Origin: Gordionus sp. m RMFG-2023
Taxonomy: Eukaryota > Nematomorpha > Gordioida > Chordodea > Parachordodidae
Assembly (NCBI RefSeq): GCF_954871325.1
Contig: NC_088777.1
Coordinates: forward strand, 42,819,366-42,883,365
Direction: 5' to 3'
Length of the DNA stretch: 64,000 nucleotides
How positions within the stretch are numbered: the first letter of the stretch is position 1; each line of letters starts with the position of its first letter. Of the stretch, positions 13,101 to 25,200 are shown one piece after another. Position numbers and translations under genes: made by a program. The notes beneath the pieces were generated by a model. The model had not been told where the DNA came from and did not search any database. It saw nothing but the letters and a program-made list of their open reading frames with translations.

Positions 13101-16100
13101 ATCGGTCTGCTATTTGTGGTCTCTTCCTTTTTTTTAATCAAATTTGAAATATCCTTTGTAAAACTAAAATTCGTATACTATATATTTTTTTAAAAAATCT
13201 AACTTCTACCTTTTACTTTTTATCTCTTTATTTGTTACAAGGTTTTCCTCAGCTTAATTTTTCCTTTAAAAATTTAGTAAATTGATGAGTTTAAAAAAAA
13301 TGGCAAGGACGATATGAATAAGAATCGTGGTGCATAATCGAAATAAGTTGAATTTAAATGAAAAATATGGTGATCGATAGATTCTATAAAATAAACAAAA
13401 TTGTTGAGTGGCGTGGCTGGATTATAATAGAATATGGCTCGGGATAGCCAAATTTTTTTAAAGAATGCCAAAAGAAACCTATAGATTTAAGAGGAAAAGC
13501 TATGAAACATTATACGTTGTTAAGTTCCAAGATACTGGAAAAAATATTGAGTTAAGTATAGTAAATAACAAGTAAATATCCTTCATAAAAATTAAATCGT
13601 TGCCACAAACTTAAGCGACAGGGGAAAATTGCTTATTTAGCCCAGCCCTTGGGCCGTGTCCTTAATTGTTTGAAATATATTGCAAAATAATAATTGTTAC
13701 AATTTTTCATTTGCGTATTCTTAAAAATTGCAAGTAAGACTATTTATAATATTAATATTTATACTAATCATAGGTGTCACGTGAAAAATAATAATTGCAC
13801 TATAGATAAATGCCACAGAAATCAATGTCAAGCTTGTCGTTTCCAAAAATGCCTCGATAAAGGCATGAACAGGAATGGTTTAATAAATTCTTATTTTAAC
13901 TATTTATTTGTTCATTTCTCTTTAGAACTTCCCCAATTCTATAACTTTCACTTCCTGTTTTTAAATATCTCATGTCCTGCCTACTTTGCTTTATTTTATT
14001 ATAGAATTTCATAATAACAACAATTTTATTGATTTATTGTTTTGTTTAAATATTAAATCGAATTAAAATATTTAAAGATATTACATGTTGTACTATCTAA
14101 AAATAAGAAATATACACTTTTGGAACTTTAATAAATGTAGAATTTTAACTTAAAAATTGCATTTTATTATTTATTTATTTTTCACATTCAAAATTATATA
14201 TATTAATAATCTCATAAAAAAAATCTCCAACTCATTTCATAAAAAATCACACACTGAATAAAATATTACTTTTACAATAAAAACATATTATTAAAAGAAT
14301 AATAATCTGAATGACATCTCTTGAAAATAAATAAACATTTTTATTTTTCTCTTTAATTCAACATTTGCAACAATGTTGTTGGAATAGCCGACTCGCCCCA
14401 CCAAATCAACATGGCAAGCATAATAAAATCCTATGAAAACATAGATCTAAAAATAAATCCTCTGGAATACTGCCCACCCCCCAAACAGTAATGTTAAAAT
14501 GATTTAAGGTTTAACAGTACTGAAAAAGAGTACCTCACAAATATAGGTTAACCCTTAGGCAGTGAACTCCTTCACTAAATTTTTACAGATACCTCAAGGG
14601 ATTTGAAACAAATGCATGAGATTTTACTGAATTTCCCACCACTCAGGTCTTTTTTCTGCAAAAGAATTATCTTGTAATTCCAAAGATTTTTTACATCCTA
14701 CGATTAACACGTAATTCAATATCCTGCCATCCTTGCTACCTACGACCATGAAACAAAATCTTGACCAAACAAATAGTCGTTAAGTTTGAAGAATTATCTT
14801 GGCTACAGCCCCCTACTCTCCGTCAGTGCCGTCATACCTTAACTTTTATGATGTGACTCAATCATCAACAAATTAATGACTCACCCAGCCCTCTACTCTT
14901 TCAGGCCATCGAGTTTTCTTTCCTAGTCGACTCTCCTTAATCTTATAGCAGAGAGATTGGAATTTACCCTTTTGAAAAGGTTATGAATTTGTTGAAGTCA
15001 CGCCTTCAAGTAATCTTTTTACTACCTACAAACGATGAGCTACTTTATGCCATCGTACTCAGACTTAATAGAGAACGGGTTATAACATGCTTAGTTCACT
15101 TTGCGCCAGACATCTGCTGACTCATTGATCGTCATTCCCTGCATAATTCTATCGAACTACATCAGTTTTATATTCTCCGTTGATGGATAAGAATAACTAT
15201 TTAAACTCATTTTAAGTAAATAACATATTTTCCTATGTAACCTTTAAAAAAATTTAACTAATACACAATATAAAAGCATATATATGCAACTAAAAAATAT
15301 ATGAAAATATTGGAAATAAAATACTATTAAAACAAAAATTTAACTAGCTAAAAAAGGAAAAATATTTAAAGTTGAAAAAATATGGTAGGGCTCAATGATT
15401 CATTGATGCTTTGAAGTTGAAAGTCGCCTACGAATGATCTCAATTTAGATCAAAAGATTTTAATATTTGATGAGCCTGAATGAGCTCAGAGTATCTGATA
15501 CAATTGGAATGAGAGTGAGGTCGGCGAAATGAGCATATATTTGTTTTATTATTTCCAGTCCTATGAAGGAAATTACGATAGACTTTGCCGAACGATTAAT
15601 GCAAATAAAGTCCCGAGATAAGGGTCACGTTATCAGGCCGTAACGAAGCTGACCGGAGGGCTAAAGTCGGGATGAAATATTTGCAGTTCTCATGGATCTA
15701 ACTAATATTGCATATGCCAGAATATCAGAGGTGTTGTGGTATGAATTGCTAACATCGTTACTCGGAACTTCTAAATTTTCTTAAAAGCACGCCCTAAAAT
15801 AGGCATCTATTTGAGTGTATTTTGAACACACGTAAATTAATAAACAAAAAAAATTGAAAGCCTAAAAATAATATTAGTTAGAGGTTCTCAATGAGGGAAA
15901 ATATTTTGGAGGCAATGCGCCTAGATTCAACTCTTTATCCCCAAAATAATTTTTACTCCATAGTAGAGATTTGCAAAACCCAGCCGGTATTTATTTAAAA
16001 ATACTATCGGCCAGGATTGGGTTGAGGCTATTTTTTTTTTCAAAATAAATCGGGCCGGGCCATACTTAAATTTTTAAATAAAATATCATTCAATTTTGTA

Positions 16101-19100
16101 AAATAAATTTGATATATAAAATTTTTGCAAGATACAACAAGGCGCCAATATTTTTTTTATTTGTTAGAATATTATTTTTATAATTTAAAAAAAAATTGAT
16201 ATTTTTTCGAATTTAAATAAATTAGGGCTGGTCCAGCAAATAGTTTTTATTATGGGTCGGTTTTGGGGTAAATAAAAAAATATTATTCGGAATATGGCCG
16301 AGTCGGATTTATATTTTTTTTCAGGCGTGCTTCAAAAATTGGGCCAGATACAGATCCCTACTCCCTAGACTTTGAAATATATGAAGAGAAATGGCTTCTA
16401 CTATACCCATCCCTATGAAGACACTGTAGTAAAGTTAGGCAGGTCATGGTAATTATAAATTAAAATTCATAGCTTATCGGGACACATCAATGTAGAAAAA
16501 AGGAAGCATAGTTTTTTTTTTGAATCTATTATTTTTTTATTAATTTTTTAAAAAATGTAAATCATTTGGTTTTAATATTGAAAAAAAAAAGGTTCATGTT
16601 AGTTACTGCCAAGTCAACATAATAACAATTATAAACAACAACCCACTTTGCTAAACAACGACCTATTTTTTCAAATGCAATAAAATCATTTTAAAAATAA
16701 TATATATTAAGTGATTGAATCACAATATCGTCTTTGATATTTTATATATCACCCCCTCTAGCACGGGGCCTTCTTAGTTGGCTTCAGGAAAAAATATGGT
16801 TCTTGCTGGATTCGTAAGCATAACTTAGGGATTAATAATAGATAAACTTACCGACTATGCCACAAACGCTTTTCAAAGCGATGATTTTTATAATATATAT
16901 ATATATTATAATTAGCAGCGTTGGTCCAAACAATAAATACCGAATATTATAATTAGCAGCCTTGGTCCAAACAATAAATACCGATTCGTTGCACTGCCAT
17001 TGGTAGTAACTAACAATGGCCAAAAAATAACCACCTTTTTTAAAATTTAATTTTCTTCCTATATATCAATTATTTAAGATTATTTAATATTCGAGATTTA
17101 CAATAAATTTAATATAGTTGGCATTTTGACTATGATAAAAGTTACTTAAAATTAATATATATCAATTTTTTTTTTGACTTGTTAGTCTAAAATTTGGTAT
17201 TACTTTTATTCATTTAATCAAAGCTGTTCAGAAGGGGAGATTGAAATGGAAAAGGGCTATGTATTACAGACGATTAGATTTTTATAATAAAGTGGGCCTC
17301 TATCAGAGATTATTTCATAGGGCATATAGAATGACTCCAATACAAGATAATTATCTATGCTCGAACATGAAAAAGTGTGGAAAAAATGTCAACCATGATT
17401 TCTCAGGTAGAGATGAAAATCCCCCTTTTATTACCCTAATTTAAATTGTATTTATAAAATCCTAATTTACATAAAAATTTAGGTTTAATAATAGTAAGAA
17501 GTAAAATGATATTTTAATATCATGGTAATAAAATATACTATCTGCCAAAAAACAATTTTTCTAAATATTTCTATCCTTCATCCCGTTGCGTAAAATAATA
17601 ATACATTTTCCGATTCCCTTTTAAAGGAACATTTTTTTTTTGAAATTTCGCTTCTAGAATAAATAGTGATGGCTAATTTTTGAAAATAAATATCCTTAAG
17701 AAAATTCAACTTATTTTTAAACAAACAAGAATATAATTTCATATTAATCTCCTTATATTAAAGAGGAATTATAGAGATATTTTGTATTTAATAATTTACT
17801 AGTTTTGTTAAAACCTGACTAAATTCACAAACAGTGCCGAAGCCTCGAGATTTTGTCTATAGAGGAAAAACTCATCTGCCATGTTTTTGGCTAAATCTCT
17901 AGAGTTAGGTAAGACATGTTTGGCTCTTGATTTAACCCTTTTTAAAAATCTCGTAGGTTTTTATAGTATTTTACATAGGGTTTCCTATCCAAAAAAAGGT
18001 CAATTATAAAAGGAAAAGGTCCGAACAAAAAATGAAAATTGTCAATCAAAAAAGCAAAAGTCTTAGGAAAAAGTCCTATTAAAAAAGGAAAAATGTTAAT
18101 CAAAAAAGATTTTTTAACCTGTCAATTATTAGAGCTTTTATTGCACTATTAATGTTTTTTTCTTTCTTCATGATTTTATTTTTTAAAACAAAAAATAATT
18201 CTTTTTAAAATATATAATCATCAAATGGAATGAATGACAAAAAAACTGAAATTCTTTAGATTATAACATTTACCTCACTTTTACTTTTAATTATTCATAG
18301 ATGAATGAATGTATACTATTAAAAATAACTAAAAAAAACTTTTTACTTGCTCAGTAGTATTGAATGCTTGTTGTATAAATATTAAATTTCAAAATAAGAA
18401 TATCTTTATGATTATAATTCCTTAATCTACATATTGTTTGGTAGATATTATAGTTCATTTATTTAATTTTAAAATAGTACATTACTACACGATTAAGATA
18501 ATTGAATAATGGTGGAATAATTTAATATGCAAAAAATATTAATAAAAAAAAATTTGATTGCCGAAAATAAAAAAAATTATGCGAAATTCTAAAAAAAATG
18601 CAAGAAAAAAATCATAAAAAGTCAAAAATTTTCTTGAGTAGGATGAAAAAAAAAGAAAAAGAATTGTTAAAAATGACATAAAATAGAGAAGCGAAGAAAA
18701 ATGGCAGGTAAAATAAATATTATTTTTAAAAAGACAAAAAAAATGATCAAAAATAAAGAAAAAAAATTGTGAAAAGATAAGAAAAATAAAGATTAAAAAA
18801 TACTTCAAGAAATCGCAAGTTAGAAATCAAATAAGAAGGTAAAATAAAAAAAAATAAAAATTTAAGAAAAATTGACAAGAGAATTGAAATTTTTAAAAAA
18901 TACAATTTTCCTTTTTTGATTGACATTTTTTGATAGACCATTTCCCTTTTTTGGTAGGACCTTTTTCTTTTTTTGATTAACTTTTCCTTAATTTGTTTGA
19001 CACTTTTCATTTTTTGAATGGAAAGCCCAGCATATACCACTAGATTGGGGATCATTCATTAAATGCAAAAGTGTCCATAAATGGCAATGGCTATAACAAC

Positions 19101-19433
19101 TTTTTATGGTTTGCATGTCCATTAAATGAGATTAATGTATATTCATTATTTAGTGTTAAATATTGAATCGCTCTTGTATATATATATAAATCATTAGATT
19201 TTTTAACATTTTTATAATTTGCCGCTCTTATTTTAGCGATGAATCAACAACCATTGCCATTTTCAATCCAGGCATTATTAGAACAGCCAAACAAGAACTC
19301 TAATTATTGTAACGATTTTGAAATTAATCATGCCAATGCGAACTTTGCACACCACCTGAACAATAATTATTACATGTATTATTTTACATATAAGACGAGC
19401 AACTATCCCAACACTTATAACATAAATTTATAA
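10177..19433 (+). CDS. Tailless/PNR-like nuclear receptor lacking a ligand-binding domain
   Basis: Four exons, 10177-10310, 13774-13877, 17224-17406 and 19237-19433, join in consistent phase into 205 residues. All eight zinc ligands are present: C10, C13, C27, C30 in finger I and C46, C53, C63, C66 in finger [22 protein letters not shown] and [16 protein letters not shown] place it in the NR2E group (tailless, PNR, dissatisfaction). A basic extension follows ([18 protein letters not shown], from N79), matching where NR2E proteins have DAVQHERGPR. The remainder is short and Asn-rich with FSIQALL at 149-155, an eh1-like Groucho-binding motif. No ligand-binding domain was found before the convergent TOP1 gene. 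By inference it is a compact DNA-binding repressor. The start ATG follows an in-frame stop; a second ATG lies at codon 5. The exon 4 assignment rests on phase, a good acceptor and the absence of any other owner. Confidence 0.75.
10815..12430 (+). mobile_element. Ty3/Gypsy-type LTR-retroelement fossil
   Basis: A degraded retroelement in receptor intron 1. A gag-like stretch lies near 10850-11000 and a reverse-transcriptase stretch follows at about 11640-12240, recognisable by its order of Gypsy-type blocks ([12 protein letters not shown], then NRLPFGLT). No LTRs, protease, RNase H or integrase were found. It is heavily broken (on the order of ten or more breaks) and therefore old. Confidence 0.75.
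12945..13056. repeat. Tandem duplication, 56-bp unit, two copies
   Basis: AATAAAACATATTAGCTC recurs at 13001 after 56 bp, with the rest of the unit repeated essentially without change. It lies in receptor intron 1. Confidence 0.85.
14360..15130 (+). mobile_element. Retroelement fossil, reverse-transcriptase 3' part
   Basis: Locally higher GC and a coding-like feel in receptor intron 2. A patch near 14720-14850 (FEELSWLQ) resembles the segment just downstream of the reverse transcriptase in a common animal retroelement family, the one also represented at 53640-54660. It is heavily broken and old. Class (probably non-LTR) is not certain. Confidence 0.4.
15964..16360. mobile_element. hAT-type miniature element with 8-bp target duplication
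   Basis: Ends TAGAGATTTGC and CAGATCCCTA form short inverted repeats (compare TAGGGATCTG). The flanks CTCCATAG and CTCCCTAG match at seven of eight bases, the hAT signature. The inside carries GGGCC/GGCC words shared with 8359-8600 and 58968-59258. It lies in intron 2 of the receptor gene. Confidence 0.75.
16905..16983. repeat. Tandem duplication, 41-bp unit, two copies
   Basis: ATTATAATTAGCAGC followed by TTGGTCCAAACAATAAATACCGA occurs twice in a row with one visible difference. It lies in receptor intron 2. Confidence 0.8.
17976..19029. mobile_element. Foldback element built of CAAAAAAGGAAAAGTC-like iterons
   Basis: Left end TAGGGTTTCC and right end GGAAAGCCCA face each other across about 1.05 kb. 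Both ends carry a run of degenerate direct words of the type ATCAAAAAAGGAAAAGTC, five or more on the left (17991-18100) and the same words inverted on the right (18895-19015). Multiple subterminal words resemble transposase-binding arrays of hAT-like elements. No clear target duplication was seen. It fills most of receptor intron 3. Open frames inside it are low-complexity. Confidence 0.6.
19052..19142. repeat. Partial copy of the ATTCATTAAATG miniature element
   Basis: ATTCATTAAATG, GTGTCCATA and TTGCATGTC-ATTAAATGA occur in the same order as in the element at 26620-26790, but only one end is present. It lies just upstream of receptor exon 4. Confidence 0.5.
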
Positions 19434-19603
19434 AAAAAATTATTTTAAAAAAAGGATAAACCATGCGTTCTATTAATTTTGTTTGTTAGCTCCTCATATT
19501 TTGGCTTATTTCCGAGTTCATTCTTAATTTTATATCACTTTTAAAATGTTCTGCTTGTCATAATTGTTGCATTTTATTTTTTATATTATTAATGTTAGTA
19601 TGC

Positions 19604-19611
19604 TAAATAAA
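19604..19611 (+). promoter_or_regulatory. Candidate poly(A) signal of the receptor gene
   Basis: AATAAA lies about 170 bases after the stop at 19433, with T-rich sequence following. It is the first such hexamer downstream in a plausible spacing, but AT-rich DNA yields many by chance. Confidence 0.35.
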
Positions 19612-21114
19612 ATCTCACTAAACCTTAATAAATCTTTCTTTTTTTAATCGATTGCTTGCATGGAGATTCAGAGCAGATATTTTATATATCGGAAGTATCT
19701 GTAACGGGCGATATTTTTTAGTTTCAACTCCTATCCAAACATTAAATAAATTATTGCAAATTTAAAGAAATAATTAAGCCTACAAATTTCTAGACCGACA
19801 GAAATGTCTGATTTTTCCTTCTTCCTATTATTTTTCCTTCTTCCTATTATTTTTCCTTTCAAACTTTGAGGAGAAATTAAGTTGTTATAAATAATAGAAA
19901 TTAAATTATTAGTTTCATAGAGATTGTATGAGATTTTTATGGCTTAAATTGATGATCAAAAAACACCTCGTTTCAAAAGTTGAGATTGAAAATAAATACT
20001 CCTCGTGGTGAAATTTTTTAAATATTTTTATATATTAATTTATATAAAAAATAAGCTATTCTGTTTTGCTTCATCACAAAATTTTTAACATTACCAGCAC
20101 TTTTGGTCACTTTGGCCAAGAGGGTCTGGCCCTTCATAGTAATATAGGCATACAAATTAAGCTCCTTTCATCAAATTTGGGTATTATTTAAACTAGTGTC
20201 TAAATTCAAAAACTCGGGGGGTGGGGGGAGGGGGCTCGTGAGTCATTCTAATACATTTCCTCCTTGTTATTTTTTGTTTTAGTCCTCCATTTCCTTCTTA
20301 TTTATTTTTAAAAAATGTTATATGCGGGGAGGGTACGGGGGGTATATCATCACTCCCCCCCCCCTCCTTTTTATTTTTAACCCCCTTCCAAATTTTTAAG
20401 AGGGTCTAAATTTCCCCATCAAAAAAATATTTATCGGATTCCTCTGTGGGCTTTTGCCAATGAACCATTTTTTATTGATTGATTCATATTTTTAAAAAAA
20501 TAAAAATCATTATGATATTCCAAAAGATTTTAAAAATTCCTGTGTTAATACTTTATCCTCCATCATTGCAGAGTGATAATTGGGGTTTCATCTTACGAAT
20601 TTGTTCATATATAATCGAACGAATTTAAGAGTAAATAATTTGTCAAATTTAATGTTCATAAATATTAAAAGGACTTAACGCGGGGCGAATGAAATCCTTT
20701 AAAAAAAACAGACCAAAGGAAATAAATAAATTTTCAAGCAATACACCACCGTTCTTATTCAAATTTGTACATATTTTACTCCTAAGATGATAAAGAATTT
20801 TCAACCAAAAAATTATTAAATAGAATTATGAATTAAATCATTTTTACTTTTTTATAAATTATTTTAGAGGATATCGATAACCTTTCCCAATAAGCATTGC
20901 CTAAGAGAGGCACCAAATATGGTTAAAAAAATAAAAAGGAGGGGAAGGGGTGATGGAAAACATATTTGTAATTTTAAAAAAATAAAATAAATGACATGAA
21001 ACACGCTCTAAGTCAAATAGCCCGTCCTTTATATAGTGTTTTTCAAAACGTAAGAGAGGCTGATATTTTAGGGAGGGCACTGTCGATCATCTTTTGTCCG
21101 AAAAACATCAGTCC

Positions 21115-21250
21115 TCTTTTTTAAAAAATATAGCAGCTCAAATTTGAAAGAAACTAATAAATTAAAACGCTTTCATGTTAACGGATTTTCCTCGGCATAC
21201 GCCTATAAATTGAGTAGAATTAGCCGATATTTAGCCATCATCCAACTATA
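21115..21250 (+). repeat. Dispersed repeat copy (see 6625 and 24345)
   Basis: TTAACGGATTTTCCTCGGC followed by a TTGAGTAGAATTAGCC block recurs at 24415-24460 in the same orientation and at 6625-6730 inverted. Confidence 0.45.
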
Positions 21251-22287
21251 AATTCTAAGTCTGTCCCTTCCTTGTATTTATAGATTAATACAAGCTTTTA
21301 AGATAAGTGAATAAAGGAAATTAAAATCGATATAAACATAAGATAAGAAAATTAAAAATAAATGAAAAGAAAAGAAAAAAAAGAACAATCAGAATTCATT
21401 TCTTAAAAATAAAAATGCTTAGTTTTAAACTATATTTTTATTATAGAAAAAACTATAATATACAGAGGCCAAAAACAAGAATATTTCATAATAATTATAT
21501 AATTTTTTTTGAAAAAAAATACTCATAGAGGTAAGAAAAGGTAGATTGATAAGATATAAATAATTTCTATAGAAATTTGAAAATTTATATACAAAATTGT
21601 ATAATAAATAATTTGAATTAAAAAAATATAAATAAAAAATAAGAAATAACCATTATAGTATAAAAAGGTACTTACTCTGCATTTTCAAAAAAAAACATAT
21701 TAAGTGGACAAATAAATATATATAAATAATTAAATTCAGATAAGATATAGTTAAAACTTAGTAAACAAAATACATAAAATAGAAAATACATTAAAATCGT
21801 CTTTTATTTTTTACAAAAATTCCAAAATTTATTTTAAAGATCACAAAAAATAAAAAGATCATAATATAAATTCTTTTTTTAAACAATTCAAATTCATTAA
21901 TTTAAAAATATATTTAATTCGATTAATAATTTACTATTAAAAATACGGTATGTCGACTGTCAGATCAATCATAATCATTCGAAAAAACCAAACACGTGCT
22001 TTATAGTGTTATATGCGTACAAATTAATAATCATTTATATTCAATTAAAATATTACTTCTAGAGGTTTATATATAATAAATGTATAAAGGAATGGGTTAT
22101 TCGTATATTTTTATTAGATATTTTGCAATTTTTTAAAACCGATTATAAGAAAACAACTGGGACATATTTATAGCAAAAGAAAAAAAATCACATTTTTTTA
22201 AAAAAGTGTATGAAACCGTGTATAAAAAGATGCAAATATTTTTCGTGCTAGACATAATATAATTTTTTCTTTAACAATCGTTTCGAT

Positions 22288-25200
22288 TTAAAAAACGTAT
22301 TCTGGGGTAGCCATTTCAATGGCCCATCTGAATTTATCTCTTTGAGTTTTATTGTAAAGTTTGGTCACGTTTATACTGTGTTTTTTGCACCTGTTAGAGT
22401 GAATTGTATTATATAAAATTTTATCTTATAAAATATCGTTTCATGTAATTATTTTGCACATAAAAAAATATAATGAAAAAGTTTAGAATGAAAATTAAGA
22501 GATCGCCCTGAATCACCTCTTGAATGTAGCATTAAAAAAAAACGTTTTCAATGTGTTTAAAAAGCAGGGTTAACGGTGAACTAGAACAATGCCTCTTAAC
22601 ACGTATATACTTATATTATATAAAAAATAATTAATTTAACCTAATTTAACGGAAACTAAGATAATAAAACTAAAATTTTAGAGAAGCAGCCATTTTTCAT
22701 TTATAACTAATACGCTTGTATCTTCTTTAAACTCTTATTTATTAATTCAATCATTGACAGCTTTTAATATATGGAATGAGGAGGGGGGGGGGTGGGAGTA
22801 TTACTTACCAAGCAACCGTAATTCTGGGGTCTAGATAATTTAGCTTGGAAGTTCCCAATGCTATCGTTTTATTTTCCTCCTATAATTATAAAGAGAAGAA
22901 AAAAATTAATTTCTTATATATATAATAAATATAAGAAAAAATAAATAAGAAACCAACATAAATTATATGCAGAAAACAAAACAAGATTAAATGATTATAT
23001 ATATTTTAATTTACACCTAAAAAAAATTATAAAACGAATAGTTGGCGAGTAAGATGTAAAAGTAGATATGAAAGCACATTAATAAGAAAATCTACCATGA
23101 CTAAAAAACAAAGTTATTTACATTTACAAGTACACTTATTTCAAAATATAAATTATATATATACTACAATTAAATGTGTCTATTCTGAGCTATAATATTA
23201 TACTCTATTTGGGAATCGAATTCCAAAATTAATAATTAAGGCGCCATTTTCAATAATTTAGCAACCCAATTTTTCCTGAATCAAGATATACAGATTTTCA
23301 TAAGATGTGAAACCTTGTCAGTGGCCTGGAGCTCGAGTTTGAGCAATTGTTCTTTAAGCCTTTCCAGTTTGCTCTTCTTTTTTTCGTAAACTAGCTCGTT
23401 TTTCTGGTTTTTTTCCCGTTTGAAGTCGGTTTTAGCGCTTTTGGCTTCCTTCTTCGCTTCCGATATGGCCTCCTTTTTAGATTTCACCTGGTTTCGAGAT
23501 AATATATTTATTTATTTAAATTAAGCTTGTCATCATTATAAAAATTTTCATTATAATAACTCTCCCAAAACTTAGGTTGGGTCTGATCAGTTTAATTAAT
23601 CAAAAATAAAATGGTCACCAATCATAGTAAACAAAAGGTTGTGGCACTTTGCGCAGTAGCAAGAAGATGTTTTGCCACCTTCCAGTTCATTATAAAAAGT
23701 ATTATAGGCACTTGAGATTGGAAATTGATATCGATCAAAGATAAATTCAAAGGATCAACTGACCATCATGTCAAAATAAATACAAAACATTTATAAATCC
23801 TGTGTATCAACATCAAACAATTTTGAGGTAACATAAAGTCATTTTTAAAAAAAATCGATTTATTTTTCAAATTTCCCAAACTTTCCATTATTTCCCCTAT
23901 ATATTTCGTTAATTCTCAATCAAATTTTCAGGGGAAGTTTACATATATCTACTAAAAAACGATTATTTTTAAATATTAAAAAGTAAATTTGAGAATTTGA
24001 TAAAAATGGATTAGTGTATCATACCTTTTCTTGCAAATTTTCCATTTGTTTACCGTGCGTTTTGGGAATAGTCCTTTGATGGTTACACAATATGGCTACA
24101 GCTCTATTGGCTCTGTTGTAAGACAACAATTTTTCGTGAAGAGTTGTATCATCTAATTTTTTACATATTCATCAATGCGAGAGGGGCAAAAAAAATATTT
24201 CGTACAACATAATATTTTATATAATATTCCATAAATTTTGGAATCCTCTAGCTATACATATATGTAATAACTATGTTATTGTTTTAATTTTTACAGCTTT
24301 GCTGATTAAACCTAGTATTTAATAGAAATCTATAATTTAGGTTTCAGATTTTTTTAAAAATATAGCTCCAACTTTAAACAAATAATAAATAAATTAATTT
24401 TGGCCTCAATACTTGGCGGATTTTCTTACGCCCGCGACTGAAGATTGAGCGGAATTAGACTATTTTTTTAGGCATTACCCAACAATAGTTGTAACATGTA
24501 AGTGAAAAAAAATATACCTTCAGTCAATTTGTTGAGTTGATCTTGTAAGGTTAGAGAAGCGTTGAAAGTACGGAACACTTTAGCTGTTAGACCTTCCATT
24601 TGTTCGTTCAAATGTTTGTTCAAAATTTGAGTCTTTTTTGGATAAGGAAAAAAAAGTAAATTTTTTTTATGGGTAATTATATTTTGCTATTACATAAAAA
24701 TTATGTATTTGTTTTTTAAAAAAAAAATAATTATTTACCACTTAGAATCTTACCAAATATCAATATTTAATAAAACTATCATATTCATAAGTAAATTAGA
24801 CATTCAATTTACAAAATATCGATACGTAACCATGTATTCAAAATTAGCGCGAATTAGCGGCGAAGTATATAAAAATACACCAAAATACAGCATATTTTAT
24901 ATACTTCACCGCGAATTTATGCTAATTGAGAATCCAAGGTAACCCTTCATTCAGATTGTATTTTAGTATAATTCGCCGCAAATTTGCGCTAACTATGAAT
25001 GAAGGGTAAAATAGAAGTATGCATTTTTTTAAAAAACAAATATAAAACCGTTAATCTATCGAATAGTTCGTTTTCTTTGTTCTTGTTTTTCATAAAAAGT
25101 TGGATATTTTTAAAAGCCCGTTTTTCGACGGGCACCCTGTTTTGATATCTGATACAATCTTTACCTGAATATTTAATTTATTTTTGAACGATGAGATTTA

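Larger units (their letters stand above)
19434..22287. other. Convergent intergenic region between the receptor and TOP1
   Basis: Shared 3' flank of two genes. I looked for ligand-binding-domain and homeodomain exons on the plus strand and saw none. It contains G/C-rich islands (20216-20240, 20325-20365), short CTTCCTATTATTTTTC repeats near 19820-19855, and a dispersed repeat copy at about 21115-21250. Confidence 0.5.

Noticed and set aside
16832-17023. Minus-strand 63-codon frame followed by a consensus GTAAGT donor.
   Set aside because: Most of it lies over a 41-bp tandem duplication and an AT microsatellite; no acceptor or partner exon could be found.
18539-19055. Two overlapping minus-strand open frames of 89 and 102 codons.
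   Set aside because: They are Phe/Lys/Ile low-complexity translations of the A-rich foldback element at 17976-19029.
19239-19433. Exon 4 of the receptor as the first exon of an NK/Msx-type homeobox gene, since eh1 often sits near the N-terminus.
   Set aside because: No homeodomain pattern was seen on the plus strand before TOP1, and the phase and acceptor fit the receptor; kept as the main alternative.
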